From assembly GCA_964587835.1 (NCBI GenBank), contig CAZPMN010000021.1, positions 1 to 45,143 of the forward strand: a stretch of 45,143 bases of DNA. Reading direction: 5' to 3'. Positions 8,237-16,414 of the stretch are shown here, piece by piece (within the stretch, counting starts at the first letter, position 1; the number at the start of each line of letters is the position of its first letter). Under the pieces are notes generated by a model, which searched no databases, was not told the origin of the DNA, and saw nothing but the letters and a program-made list of their open reading frames with translations. The stretch comes from Erginobacter sp964587835. Lineage in GTDB: Bacteria; Auribacterota; Erginobacteria; Erginobacterales; Erginobacteraceae. Position numbers and translations under genes: made by a program.

Positions 8237-9607
8237 ATGATGAAAGCTCTACTGGTCAATCCCTGGATCTGCGACTTCGCGGCTTACGATCTCTGGCTCA
8301 AGCCATTTGGACTCCTGCGGGTGGCCTCCGTGCTCCGGCGCTGGGGGTGGGAGACAGCCCTGCTCGACTGCCTCGACCGTTTTGACCCCTGCCTGGAAGC
8401 GGCCGGCGGCGGGGCTCTGCCCCGGCGCGACCCTTACGGCCGGGGCAAATTTTTCAAGACCCCGGTGGAGAAACCCGAGCCGATCGCCGGCGTCGAGCGG
8501 CCTTACTACCGCTACGGCCTTCCCCGGGAACTGGCGCTCCGAAGGCTAAAGGAAATGGAGAAACCGGATCTGATCCTGCTGGGGACGACGATGACCTACT
8601 GGTATCCGGGGTATTTCTCCACCATTGCCTTCCTCCGCGAAACCCTGCCGGAAGTTCCGGTGGTTTTAGGGGGGCTCTATCCCCTCCTCTGTTCCGAGCA
8701 CGCGCGGGATCAGAGCGGAGCCGACGTGATAACCACCCGAGGTGACTGGCAGGAACTGGCCGATCTGGTCGCCGGCTGCGGCTTCCCCCACCCCGACCCA
8801 CCGGCCGGGGACGAGATTACCCCGGATTATGACCTTCTGCGGGACCGGAGGGCACTGGCGATCCGAACCGGGTTGGGCTGCCCCCATTCCTGTTCCTACT
8901 GCGCGGCCTCCCGACTGGAGCCGGTAATCAGAAGGCGCCGGCCGGAGGCGCTGGCCGGGGAACTGACCGGCTACCGCCGGCGTTACGGGACGACCGACAT
9001 CGCCTTTTACGACAATGCCCTCCTTTACGATTCCCCCCACCACCTCGACCGGATCCTCTCTCTGGTCCTGGAAGGGGGAATCGGTCTCCGTTTCCATACC
9101 CCCAACGGTCTGCACGCCCGGTTTCTGACCCCGATCACCGCCGGACTGATGCAGGCGGCCGGATTTATCCAACCGCGGATCAGCCTGGAGTCGTCATCAC
9201 ATAAGCGGCAGGACAGGACCGGCGGGAAGGTCAGCAACCGCGACCTAGTCCGGGCGCTGGAATACCTGGAAGGGGCGGGTTACCGCCGGGCGGAGATCAT
9301 AGTTTACCTGATGCTCGGCCTCCCCGGACAAGTTCCCGAAGAGGTGGAGCGGGATATCCGGTTCGTCAACACCCTGGGGGCGACGGTCTCCCTGGCCGCC
9401 TTCTCCCCAATCCCGGAGACCGGAGCTTATCTTGACCTGGTCCGGGCGGGGGTGATTCCCGAAGACCTTGACCCCCTCTGGCAGAACAACACCGTCTTCT
9501 CCTCCCGGCAGGGGGCGTTCTCCCTGGATACAATCAGGAGTCTCCGGGAGATGGCCGGAGAGCTGAACCGGGAGTTGCCGGGGAGGAGGATGGATGATAA
9601 GATATAA
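8237..9607 (+). CDS. B12-binding-domain radical SAM protein, function unknown
   Basis: The 456-residue protein begins with a B12-binding-like Rossmann segment (ALLVNPWICDFAAYDLWLKPFGLLRVASVLRRWG). The central ILLGTTMTYWYPG and VVLGGLYP region fits this domain. A radical SAM core follows with Cys215-x3-Cys219-x2-Cys222 (CPHSCSYC) for the 4Fe-4S cluster. The AFSPIPETGA segment near the C-terminus is frequent in this superfamily. No substrate can be assigned. I chose ATG 8237 (first of two adjacent ATGs) because the 12 codons before it look untranslated. It faces away from ileS and precedes the small lipoprotein and amrS genes on the same strand, 63 bp upstream of the former. Confidence 0.85.
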   Translation: MMKALLVNPWICDFAAYDLWLKPFGLLRVASVLRRWGWETALLDCLDRFDPCLEAAGGGALPRRDPYGRGKFFKTPVEKPEPIAGVERPYYRYGLPRELALRRLKEMEKPDLILLGTTMTYWYPGYFSTIAFLRETLPEVPVVLGGLYPLLCSEHARDQSGADVITTRGDWQELADLVAGCGFPHPDPPAGDEITPDYDLLRDRRALAIRTGLGCPHSCSYCAASRLEPVIRRRRPEALAGELTGYRRRYGTTDIAFYDNALLYDSPHHLDRILSLVLEGGIGLRFHTPNGLHARFLTPITAGLMQAAGFIQPRISLESSSHKRQDRTGGKVSNRDLVRALEYLEGAGYRRAEIIVYLMLGLPGQVPEEVERDIRFVNTLGATVSLAAFSPIPETGAYLDLVRAGVIPEDLDPLWQNNTVFSSRQGAFSLDTIRSLREMAGELNRELPGRRMDDKI

Positions 9608-9670
9608 GTCAGCGGAGCCGGATGGGGCAGGGAAAGAAGCGGCCCCCTCCGGCAGAGCCGATCACCGGCA

Positions 9671-9886
9671 ATGATGAACGTAAGTTTCCCAATCTGGTCA
9701 ATATTCTTGGCAGGAGCACTCCTGATGGCAGCAGCCTGCGGAGGGGGGAACGGGGAAGGGCCGCCCGATGAGCAGAAAGTTACCTCCCGGATTACCCCCG
9801 CTCCGGAAAGGGAAACTTTAACCAGGTACCGGGAAAAGGGAATCGAGCCGAGAAGAGCCCAATTCGCCCGGGAAGTGGAAGAGTAG
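9671..9886 (+). CDS. Small putative lipoprotein next to AmrS
   Basis: A 71-residue protein with a hydrophobic signal segment (SIFLAGALLMAAAC) and a lipobox-like Cys at about residue 23, followed by a Gly-rich linker. The rest is short, charged and hydrophilic, ending RRAQFAREVEE. I recognise no domain. The stop is 3 bp before the amrS ATG, so the pair is probably co-translated. Many exported or Tat-leader AmrS proteins carry a short segment just before their first VQCxLCP motif. This ORF could be a detached N-terminus of that kind, but this is inference. The ribosome site is weak, and the start may be either of two adjacent ATGs (9671 or 9674). Confidence 0.55.
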   Translation: MMNVSFPIWSIFLAGALLMAAACGGGNGEGPPDEQKVTSRITPAPERETLTRYREKGIEPRRAQFAREVEE

Positions 9887-9889
9887 CCG

Positions 9890-10870
9890 ATGTCGATCGA
9901 GCGGAAAGTGCAGTGCGGCCTCTGCCCCCGTTTATGCGTACTGGCGCCGGGGCAACGGGGCTTCTGCCGGGCCCGGGAGAACCTTGACGGCGAGCTGGTC
10001 ACCCTGGTCTACGGCAACCCCTGCGCGGTGCATATCGACCCGGTCGAGAAGAAGCCCCTCTCCCACGTCCTCCCCGGCAGCAAGACCTTCTCGATCGCCA
10101 CCGCCGGTTGCAACCTCCGCTGCCGTTTCTGCCAGAACTGGGAGATATCCCAGCGTTCCCCCGAGGAAACCCGCAACTTTCATCTACCGCCGGCCGACGT
10201 GGTCACCCAGGCCAAACGCCACGGCTGCCTCTCGATCGCCTATACCTATACCGAACCGATCATCTTCTACGAATATGTCTTCGACACGTCGGTGCGGGCC
10301 CGGGACGAGGGCCTGAAGAACATTATGGTCACCGCCGGCTATATCAACGAACAACCCCTCCGGGAACTCTGCCCGGTCATTGACGCCGCCAATGTCGACC
10401 TGAAGGGCGACGAGGAGTACTACCGGAAGGTGGTCGGAGGGACACTGGGCCCGGTGCTGAGAACTCTGGAGGTTATGCGAGAGATGGGGGTCTGGGTGGA
10501 GGTTACCAACCTGATCGTTCCCACCCTGAACGACCGCCCGGAGCAGATCGGGTGGCTGGCCGGCTGGGTCCACGACCACCTCGGGGCGGATACTCCGCTC
10601 TACTTCTCCCGCTTCCAGCCGCTCTACCAGCTCCGCAACCTCCCCCCCACCCCGGCGGAGAAACTCCGCCAAGCGAGGAAGATCGCCCTCGAGAAGGGGT
10701 TGCGTTACGTCTATGTCGGGAATATCCCCGGAGATCCGGGCGAGAATACGGTCTGCCCCAACTGTAAAAAGACCGTGATCGCCCGAACCGGCTATCTGGT
10801 CCGGGAGAATAACCTGAAGGACGGGAAGTGCAGATACTGCGGAGAGAAGATCCCGGGTTTTTGGAAGTAA
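9890..10870 (+). CDS. amrS: AmmeMemoRadiSam system radical SAM enzyme AmrS
   Basis: The 326-residue protein is a radical SAM enzyme of the pyruvate-formate-lyase-activase-like AmrS family. It starts with the family's VQCGLCPRLC, then LVYGNPCAVHIDPVEKKPL, then the cluster motif at Cys74, Cys78 and Cys81 (GCNLRCRFCQNWEIS). C-terminal pairs CPNC and CRYC could bind another metal or cluster. AmrS usually occurs with Memo-like (AmrB) and AMMECR1-like (AmrA) partners; neither is next to it here. The reaction is not established. It follows the small lipoprotein gene by 3 bp. Confidence 0.93.
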   Translation: MSIERKVQCGLCPRLCVLAPGQRGFCRARENLDGELVTLVYGNPCAVHIDPVEKKPLSHVLPGSKTFSIATAGCNLRCRFCQNWEISQRSPEETRNFHLPPADVVTQAKRHGCLSIAYTYTEPIIFYEYVFDTSVRARDEGLKNIMVTAGYINEQPLRELCPVIDAANVDLKGDEEYYRKVVGGTLGPVLRTLEVMREMGVWVEVTNLIVPTLNDRPEQIGWLAGWVHDHLGADTPLYFSRFQPLYQLRNLPPTPAEKLRQARKIALEKGLRYVYVGNIPGDPGENTVCPNCKKTVIARTGYLVRENNLKDGKCRYCGEKIPGFWK

Positions 10871-10885
10871 ACAAAAAATTCCGAT

Positions 10886-11107
10886 TATGATGTGGCACCC
10901 CGTTGGGGTGCGGATAAAAATTTTTCCGGGGTAACCGGTCCCCGGGGCGATGCCCCGGGCTATGACGTAGGACCCCGTTGGGGTCTGGGCATACATTTTC
11001 CCGGAATAACCGGTCCCCGGGGCGGTGCCCCCGGATATGATGGTTCACCCTTATGGGGTGAATTTGCCCGGAGGCATTGATACCGGGTGAGGACCCCGAA
11101 GGGGTCC
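10886..11107. repeat. 75-bp tandem repeat of GC-rich hairpin units
   Basis: Three units start at 10897 and 10972 (ACCCCGTTGGGGT) and 11047 (ACCCTTATGGGGT), exactly 75 bp apart. The first two units also share GGTCCCCGGGGCG followed by TGCCCC. A fourth hairpin, GGACCCC-GAA-GGGGTCC, ends the array at 11107. The leader sequence TATGATGTGGCACCC (10886-10900) recurs inverted at 18790-18804, so the family is dispersed. No ORF of interest lies in it. Confidence 0.8.
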
Positions 11108-11197
11108 AACATCATAGCCCGGCGGGAACCGCCGGGATTAAACAGACACGACAATTTAAACAGCACATTGAATCGGCCGGCCGGCAAACCCCTAATT

Positions 11198-11313
11198 GTC
11201 ATCACGAGGCGCGGAGCGACGAAGCGACCTCAACTTGTGAACAGAATAGGTTTCTTCTCAATAGATTGAGATTGCTTCGGTCCCTCCGCTTTGCTTCGGG
11301 ACCTCGCAATGAC
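11198..11313. repeat. Bipartite palindromic repeat, copy C
   Basis: It opens GTCATCACGAGG and closes CCTCGCAATGAC. The inner arms are GAAGCGACCTCAA and TTGAGATTGCTTCGG, around a ~38-bp spacer shared with copies A and E. Homology with copy E continues for about 35 bp to the right (AAAGTTAGCAAAATCGGCAA against AAAGTTGGCTAAATTGGCAA), so the mobile or conserved unit is longer than the palindrome itself. Confidence 0.8.
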
Positions 11314-11350
11314 CAAAAGTTAGCAAAATCGGCAATTATCGGACAACCTC

Positions 11351-11636
11351 TAACCTGAATTATTCACGAAAAATAAAAATTTTCGTGAATAATTCAGGTT
11401 GTGAATTGACAGTCAATAACCTAGAGATAGAAGTGCCTTAAAGTTGAAATTGCACTCTGCTTTTTCGAGTAACTAACTTCGAGATTATTCTTCCTTTTCA
11501 AAAGCTTATGGTATTTGCCAAATATTTTTGCAATATATTACTAAATAAGATTTTATGTACTTGAGCTGTTTCCCCTTCTCATTAATTTTCGGGCAACCTG
11601 ATTTTCACTAGCCCGATTTATGAATAAATCGGGCTA
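11351..11636. mobile_element. 286-bp AT-rich MITE-like element without ORF
   Basis: The left end is a perfect hairpin with 21-bp arms (11352-11372 and 11380-11400, core GAATTATTCACGAA). The right end is a hairpin with 13-bp arms (11609-11621 and 11624-11636). Read inward, the two termini match at 13 of 16 positions (TAACCTGAATTATTCA and TAGCCCGATTTATTCA), as terminal inverted repeats would. The ~200 bp between them is strikingly AT-rich compared with the rest of the window and codes for nothing I can see. It could be a MITE or solo insertion remnant, or two independent palindromic repeats around foreign DNA. Confidence 0.5.
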
Positions 11637-11700
11637 ATGGGGGATAAATCCGACGGGGAATCTTCAGATCACGTCAGAATACGCAGCTGGAGGCAGAATT

Positions 11701-11865
11701 ATGAAGTTGAATAAAAAGATCGGACGGAGGGAGTTTCTCAAGCAAGGGGCCTGCTGGGGACTGCTGGTCGGGCTCCTGCCTCTCTGGTCCAGAGCCAGGG
11801 GGAAGACGGCCGAAGACAAGGTCCGGCCGGCGCCGGCGCGGCATTGGCGCGAGCTGGCCGGGTAA
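11701..11865 (+). CDS. 54-residue peptide with twin-arginine signal
   Basis: Starting at ATG 11701 behind a good CTGGAGGCAG ribosome site, the reading frame encodes a classic Tat leader: KIGRREFLKQGA, then the hydrophobic stretch CWGLLVGLLPLW. A short basic tail ends ARHWRELAG. Nothing follows before the stop, two bases from the stop of the convergent pncA. The tail resembles the segment that precedes the VQCxLCP motif in Tat-leader AmrS proteins, and an AmrS lacking such a leader lies 0.8 kb upstream. It may be a real small exported protein, a chaperone-like Tat partner, or a severed N-terminus. Confidence 0.6.
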   Translation: MKLNKKIGRREFLKQGACWGLLVGLLPLWSRARGKTAEDKVRPAPARHWRELAG

Positions 11866-11867
11866 CC

Positions 11868-12512
11868 TCAGATCTCCAAGAGGTTCTTTACCTCAGAAGA
11901 CCCAATCAGGCGGATACCTTTCTCCGCGAATTCTCTCTTCGTCTCGGCCACCGAATCCTCGGCCACCCCCCGGCAGGCGTCCTCGATGACGACGATCTGA
12001 GAGGTGAACTCGAGGGCGTCGAGAGCGCTGTAGCGGACGCAGAAGTCAAAGGCCAGCCCGGCGAGGAAGACCCTCCCCACCCCCCGCTCCTGCAGGTACC
12101 CTTTCAGTCCCGAGGGGTTGCGGTGGTGGTTGTCGTAGAAGACCGAATAGGAGTCCACCTCCGGGTCCATCCCCTTGCGGATGATCGCCTGAAAGTATTC
12201 GGTCCGGATCCCGGGGGCAAACTCCGCCCCCCTGGTCCCCTGGACGCAGTGCACCGGCCAGAGGATCTGCTCTTTCCCGCCCAGTGTCCCCAGATCGTAA
12301 GGAGTAGCGCCGGGATGTTGGGTGTGGAAGCTGCCGTGTTCGGCCGGGTGCCAATCCTGGGAGGCGACCACCACGGGGAAGAACGGCATCAGGCGGTTGA
12401 TGACCGGGATCACCTCCCGACCCCCCGGAACCGGGAGTTCCGACTCTTCGATAAACCCGTTCTGGATATCCACCACCAACAGGGCACAACGGTTCTCACT
12501 CTTCCGCTTCAT
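11868..12512 (-). CDS. pncA: Nicotinamidase (isochorismatase-like cysteine hydrolase)
   Basis: It hydrolyses nicotinamide to nicotinate for NAD salvage. The 214-residue length equals that of known PncA. The catalytic triad is visible as Asp15 (VVDIQNGF), Lys113 (IIRKGMD) and Cys158 (AGLAFDFCVRYSA). The metal ligands Asp53, His55 and His59 lie in SQDWHPAEHGSFH. The cis-peptide region before Cys158 is normal. It is convergent with the Tat peptide gene and divergent from the NtrC-type gene. Confidence 0.93.
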   Translation of the reverse strand: MKRKSENRCALLVVDIQNGFIEESELPVPGGREVIPVINRLMPFFPVVVASQDWHPAEHGSFHTQHPGATPYDLGTLGGKEQILWPVHCVQGTRGAEFAPGIRTEYFQAIIRKGMDPEVDSYSVFYDNHHRNPSGLKGYLQERGVGRVFLAGLAFDFCVRYSALDALEFTSQIVVIEDACRGVAEDSVAETKREFAEKGIRLIGSSEVKNLLEI

Positions 12513-12588
12513 AGCGATGGTAAAATATCACAGGTTAACCGTCGGAGACAAGGCACATATCCAAGTCCCCCGAAGGTATAAAATACCC

Positions 12589-12617
12589 TTGCCGGAACCG
12601 GGTCCCGGGTATATTAT
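12589..12617 (+). promoter_or_regulatory. Putative sigma-70 promoter of the NtrC-type gene
   Basis: TTGCCG (12589-12594), a 17-bp spacer and TATTAT (12612-12617) lie 38 bp before the ATG. Just upstream, GGTAT-AAA-ATACC (12575-12587) is a small palindrome that could be an operator. Both were read by eye. Confidence 0.4.
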
Positions 12618-12655
12618 TAGGAAAATTTTGCCTACTGGTATACTTAAAACTCAAG

Positions 12656-14038
12656 ATGCCGAAGAACCCGAAAATCCTGGTCATCGACGATGACCGTTTA
12701 AGCCGGCAGCTGATCGAAAACTGCTTTAAAAATACCTCCTTCCGGGTAATCGTAGCCGCCGATCCCGAAGAAGGCTTGTCCCTTTTGCGGGATGATGACT
12801 ACAGCCTGGTAATCACCGATATCCGGATGCCGGGGAAAGACGGGTTTGCGATCCTGCAGGAAGTGAATCTCAATCATCCCGAGCTGCCGGTAATTATGGT
12901 GACTTCTTACGGATCGATTTCCGACGCGGTAAAATCGATCCAGGAAGGGGCTTACGACTATCTGACCAAACCGATCGACTGCCGGGATTTGCTCCTCAAG
13001 GCCCGGCGGGCGGTCAAGCACTACCAGCTCTGGCAGTCCAACCAGGGATTGCGGCGCGAGCTCAACGTCCACTACGGACTGGAGAACATTATCGGCCGCT
13101 CCAAGGCAATGGCGGAGGTATTCCGTCTGGTACGGAAGGCCGCCCCCACCGGGGCCAGCGTCCTGATCACCGGGGAGAGCGGTACCGGCAAGGAGCTGTT
13201 GGCCCGGGCCATCCACTTCAACAGTCCCCGGAAGGACCGCCCCTTTGTCCCGATCGACTGCGCGGCCATCCCCCGGACCCTGATCGAAAGCGAACTCTTC
13301 GGACACGTCAAGGGGGCCTTCACCGGAGCCTATCAGGACCGTCCGGGGGCGCTGGAGACGGTGAACGAGGGAACACTCTTCTTCGACGAGATCGGGGATA
13401 TGGATATCGACCTCCAGGGAACGCTGCTCCGGACTCTCCAGGAGCGGGTCTTCAAGCGGGTCGGCGAGAACAAGACCAACCCGATCGGAGCCCGGTTCAT
13501 CTTCGGAACCCACTCCGACCTGGAGGAAGCGGTAAGGAAAAACCGGTTCCGTGAAGACCTCTATTACCGAATATCGGTCATCTCCATTCACCTTCCACCC
13601 CTCCGGGACCGGAGGTCTGACATCCCGCTCCTGACCATTCACTTTCTCCAGGAGTCCTGCCGTCGGAACTCCCTCCCCGCCAAGTCGATCTCCCCGGAGG
13701 CGGTGGAAGCCCTGATCCGGGCTCCCTGGAAGGGGAATATCCGGGAACTGGAGAACGCAATCGAAAGCCTGGCCGTGATGACCGAAGGGGACCGGATCGG
13801 CCTGGAAGACCTGCCGCCGTCCCTGCGGATTGAAGAGCCCCACCCGGGAGACAATTCCGGAGGTATGGCGGACCGTAAACTGGCCGAAGTCGAGAGGGAA
13901 CACATCCTCCGAGTATTGAAGGCAAAAGGCGGGAATCGAACCCGGACCGCGCATACCCTGGGAATCAGCCTCCGGGGGCTCCGCTACAAGCTGAAGGGAT
14001 ACGCCGACCAGGGTTTCTTGAACTCCGCTGGCGGCTGA
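12656..14038 (+). CDS. Sigma-54-dependent response regulator, NtrC/AtoC type
   Basis: A 460-residue transcription activator of sigma-54 promoters. The receiver domain (about 5-120) has the acidic pocket DDD at 11-13, phosphoacceptor Asp55 (VITDIRMPG) and Lys105 (LTKP). The AAA+ domain (about 143-375) has Walker A GESGTGKE at 173-180, the sigma-54 contact loop GAFTGA at 220-225 and Walker B FFDEIG. A Fis-type helix-turn-helix closes it (NRTRTAHTLGISLRGLRYKL). All key residues are present, so it should be active. No histidine kinase is adjacent, so its signal and targets are unknown. It has no clear ribosome site before the ATG. It ends 13 bp from the convergent membrane SpeE-like gene. Confidence 0.93.
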   Translation: MPKNPKILVIDDDRLSRQLIENCFKNTSFRVIVAADPEEGLSLLRDDDYSLVITDIRMPGKDGFAILQEVNLNHPELPVIMVTSYGSISDAVKSIQEGAYDYLTKPIDCRDLLLKARRAVKHYQLWQSNQGLRRELNVHYGLENIIGRSKAMAEVFRLVRKAAPTGASVLITGESGTGKELLARAIHFNSPRKDRPFVPIDCAAIPRTLIESELFGHVKGAFTGAYQDRPGALETVNEGTLFFDEIGDMDIDLQGTLLRTLQERVFKRVGENKTNPIGARFIFGTHSDLEEAVRKNRFREDLYYRISVISIHLPPLRDRRSDIPLLTIHFLQESCRRNSLPAKSISPEAVEALIRAPWKGNIRELENAIESLAVMTEGDRIGLEDLPPSLRIEEPHPGDNSGGMADRKLAEVEREHILRVLKAKGGNRTRTAHTLGISLRGLRYKLKGYADQGFLNSAGG

Positions 14039-14051
14039 TCGCGGAGTACTA

Positions 14052-16391
14052 TCATCGGGGGCGGTAGCCGAGGATCACGATCAGGGAGGCGAGGTTGACC
14101 AGGGAGACAGCGTAACAGGTGGCGTTTACCCCGAGGATGGGGAGGATCAGGGCGCTGACCGCCACCGCCCCCAGGCAGGCCCCGAAGAGGTCGGCCCCGT
14201 AAGTCAGTCCGGCCACCAATCCCACCTGTTTGCGCTCTCTTAAGTAGATCCTCCCCGCCAGCGGCAGCTGGAACCCCCCGACGAACCCGGCCGTCAGGGG
14301 GAGGAGCGGGAAGATTATCCGCTCTCCGACGATGAAAACCACCGCCGTACCCCGGGCCGCGGCCAGGAGGGAGAAGACCGCCGGGAGGAGGAGCGGATAG
14401 AGACAGATCGCCACCTGGGTGACCAGGAGAACCCGGTAGTCATTCCGCAGGCGCGGGAAGAGGGCGGTGACCGTTCCCGCGCCCAGGGCCAGCCCAACCA
14501 TAAAGAGGGTCAAGAGCAATCCCAGCTTGTAGTAGACATAGCCGTAGAAGATCTGGAAGGCGAGGAGCACCACCACCTGGAAGACGATCTCCGAAAAACC
14601 CGAGGTGAAGACCGGCCCGAGTACCCATCCCCCCCGGGAGCGTAGAGCGCGGAGGCGGAAAAAGGGGAAAGCAAGGAGGGCCAGGGTGGCCGGGAGGCCA
14701 AACCACCACCAGCGGATGACCAGCGCTTTCTGAAGAAACCGGATCAACCACCCCCCGGTCTCGCCGGCGAAGTAACTCGACCAGAAAACCACGTTGAAGA
14801 AGTAGGAGATCGGGTGGAAGTCGCGATTGACCCGGGCCCGGGGGGCGGTCTCGATCATCTCCCGGAGGTATTCGATCCGCTCCCGGCTCATCCGGTCGGC
14901 CAGGTAGTACCCCCGGACATATCTCAGATCGAGCGAACGCTCCCCGACCCGTTCTTCGAGAATCCGGTGATCATCGGTCAAATAAGCCGGGGAGTCCGCG
15001 GCAATGAAGTAGTTGGTCCCGCCGGGGACGATCACCAGGGCCGGGAAGACCCCGTCCAGGGTCCGGTAGAGGGAACCGAGAAAGTTTCTCAGTTCCCCAC
15101 TGACGTAATTGGGAGACGAGGTGACCCCGAAACCGAGCACCCCGCCCCCTCGGAGACGGGAGCGGGCCAGCTTGAAGAACTCCCGGGTATAGAACCGGTT
15201 GATCTGCGCGGTCAGCGGGTCGGGGAGGTTGAGGATAACCAGGTCATACTTTTCCGCCGACCGCTCCAGGTGGAGCCGCCCGTCGCCGTAAACGATCTCC
15301 ACCCGGGGGTCGGACAGGAGTCGCCGCGCCCGGGGGGGGAGGAACTCCCCGGCCAGCCGGATGATTGCCGGGTCGAGCTCCAGGTAGGTGACCTCCTCCA
15401 CGGACGGGTGACGCAAAATCTCGCCCAGTCCCCCCCCCATCCCACCCCCGATCAAGAGGACCCGGCGGGGAGCGGGGTGCTGGAGGAGGGCGAAGTGAAC
15501 CGATTCCTCGGCCGTGCTCTGGTCGGGGTAGGTGAAGACCAGCAGCCCGTTCTCAAAGACGCTGAACTGGTTCTCGCGAGTGGTGACCACCAGGTTGCCG
15601 TAGATGCTGTTCTCGATCTTCTCCAGTTTAAAACCCCGCCACTGCCATTGACGGGAAAGTCGGTCCAGGACCTTTGTCCGCCCGGAGATGAGAACAACCA
15701 GAGCGAAGACCGCCGCCGCCGACCAGGCGATCAGGAAGCCCCTGGCCCGGCGGCGGCCCCGCCCGGCCAGGAGCAGAACCCCGGCGGCCGCCAGGTTGAG
15801 CATCCCCATCAACGTCAGCAGGGGCATCGAATCGAGGAGCCGGATCAGGAGGAGGCTGGTCAGGAGTCCCCCGGCCGTCGAGCCGAGGGCTTCGGCGATG
15901 TAGACCAACCCCAACCCCCGGGCCGGCCGCAGCGAGGGGTCGGCGGCCGGACCTCCGGAGACCCGGTCATAGCTCCGGCAGCCGAGGGCGAAGAGAAACC
16001 CGTTGAGGAGGCAGGTCAGGGAGAGGACCGAGAAGGAGACCAGGAAGATCGGACCATAACCGGCGATCTGCCCGGGGGAGAGACCGAGCAACAACTTGGC
16101 CGAGCGGATCGCCGGCAGGGTCAGGACCAGGACAAAGGCCAGCAGCGTCTGGACCGCCGCGAGGATCAGGACCGGTGAACGGAAACGGTCGGCGATCCGC
16201 CCCAGGCCGAGACTGCCCAGTCCGGTCCAGAAGAGCCAGCATCCCAGGACCACCCCCAGGGAAAGCTCGTTGCCGTAGAAGACGACCAGCAGCTCCCGCA
16301 AAAAGATAATCTGGGCGGAGAAGGCGGAGAAACCGGCCAGGAAGACCGCGAGGAAGACCGGGAGAGCCCGTTTGGAGGTTGAGGGACTCAC
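14052..16391 (-). CDS. Fused membrane/spermidine-synthase-like protein
   Basis: A 779-residue protein with an N-terminal multi-helix membrane domain (to about residue 245), a central SpeE-like methyltransferase-fold domain (about 250-530) and a second multi-helix domain. The SAM/dcSAM-binding loop LLIGGGMGGGLGEILRH and the acidic strand VTYLELDP are clear. The active-site strand reads VILNLPDP where SpeE has a D-x-x-DP pattern, so the usual catalytic Asp is Asn; ILNLPDPxTAQxNRFYT is, to my knowledge, common in this fused family. It is therefore doubtful that it makes spermidine. The GTG start has no evident ribosome site. Its 5' side abuts a heptamer repeat array. Confidence 0.85.
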   Translation of the reverse strand: MSPSTSKRALPVFLAVFLAGFSAFSAQIIFLRELLVVFYGNELSLGVVLGCWLFWTGLGSLGLGRIADRFRSPVLILAAVQTLLAFVLVLTLPAIRSAKLLLGLSPGQIAGYGPIFLVSFSVLSLTCLLNGFLFALGCRSYDRVSGGPAADPSLRPARGLGLVYIAEALGSTAGGLLTSLLLIRLLDSMPLLTLMGMLNLAAAGVLLLAGRGRRRARGFLIAWSAAAVFALVVLISGRTKVLDRLSRQWQWRGFKLEKIENSIYGNLVVTTRENQFSVFENGLLVFTYPDQSTAEESVHFALLQHPAPRRVLLIGGGMGGGLGEILRHPSVEEVTYLELDPAIIRLAGEFLPPRARRLLSDPRVEIVYGDGRLHLERSAEKYDLVILNLPDPLTAQINRFYTREFFKLARSRLRGGGVLGFGVTSSPNYVSGELRNFLGSLYRTLDGVFPALVIVPGGTNYFIAADSPAYLTDDHRILEERVGERSLDLRYVRGYYLADRMSRERIEYLREMIETAPRARVNRDFHPISYFFNVVFWSSYFAGETGGWLIRFLQKALVIRWWWFGLPATLALLAFPFFRLRALRSRGGWVLGPVFTSGFSEIVFQVVVLLAFQIFYGYVYYKLGLLLTLFMVGLALGAGTVTALFPRLRNDYRVLLVTQVAICLYPLLLPAVFSLLAAARGTAVVFIVGERIIFPLLPLTAGFVGGFQLPLAGRIYLRERKQVGLVAGLTYGADLFGACLGAVAVSALILPILGVNATCYAVSLVNLASLIVILGYRPR

Positions 16392-16414
16392 GTTGAGCAG
16401 TTAGCAATGAACAA

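Noticed and set aside
10886..11107. Possible CRISPR array
   Set aside because: The 75-bp period consists of conserved hairpin sequence throughout, without unique spacers, and no cas gene is near.
11401..11608. Possible transposase remnant in the AT-rich element
   Set aside because: No frame of useful length and no DDE-like motif is visible on either strand.
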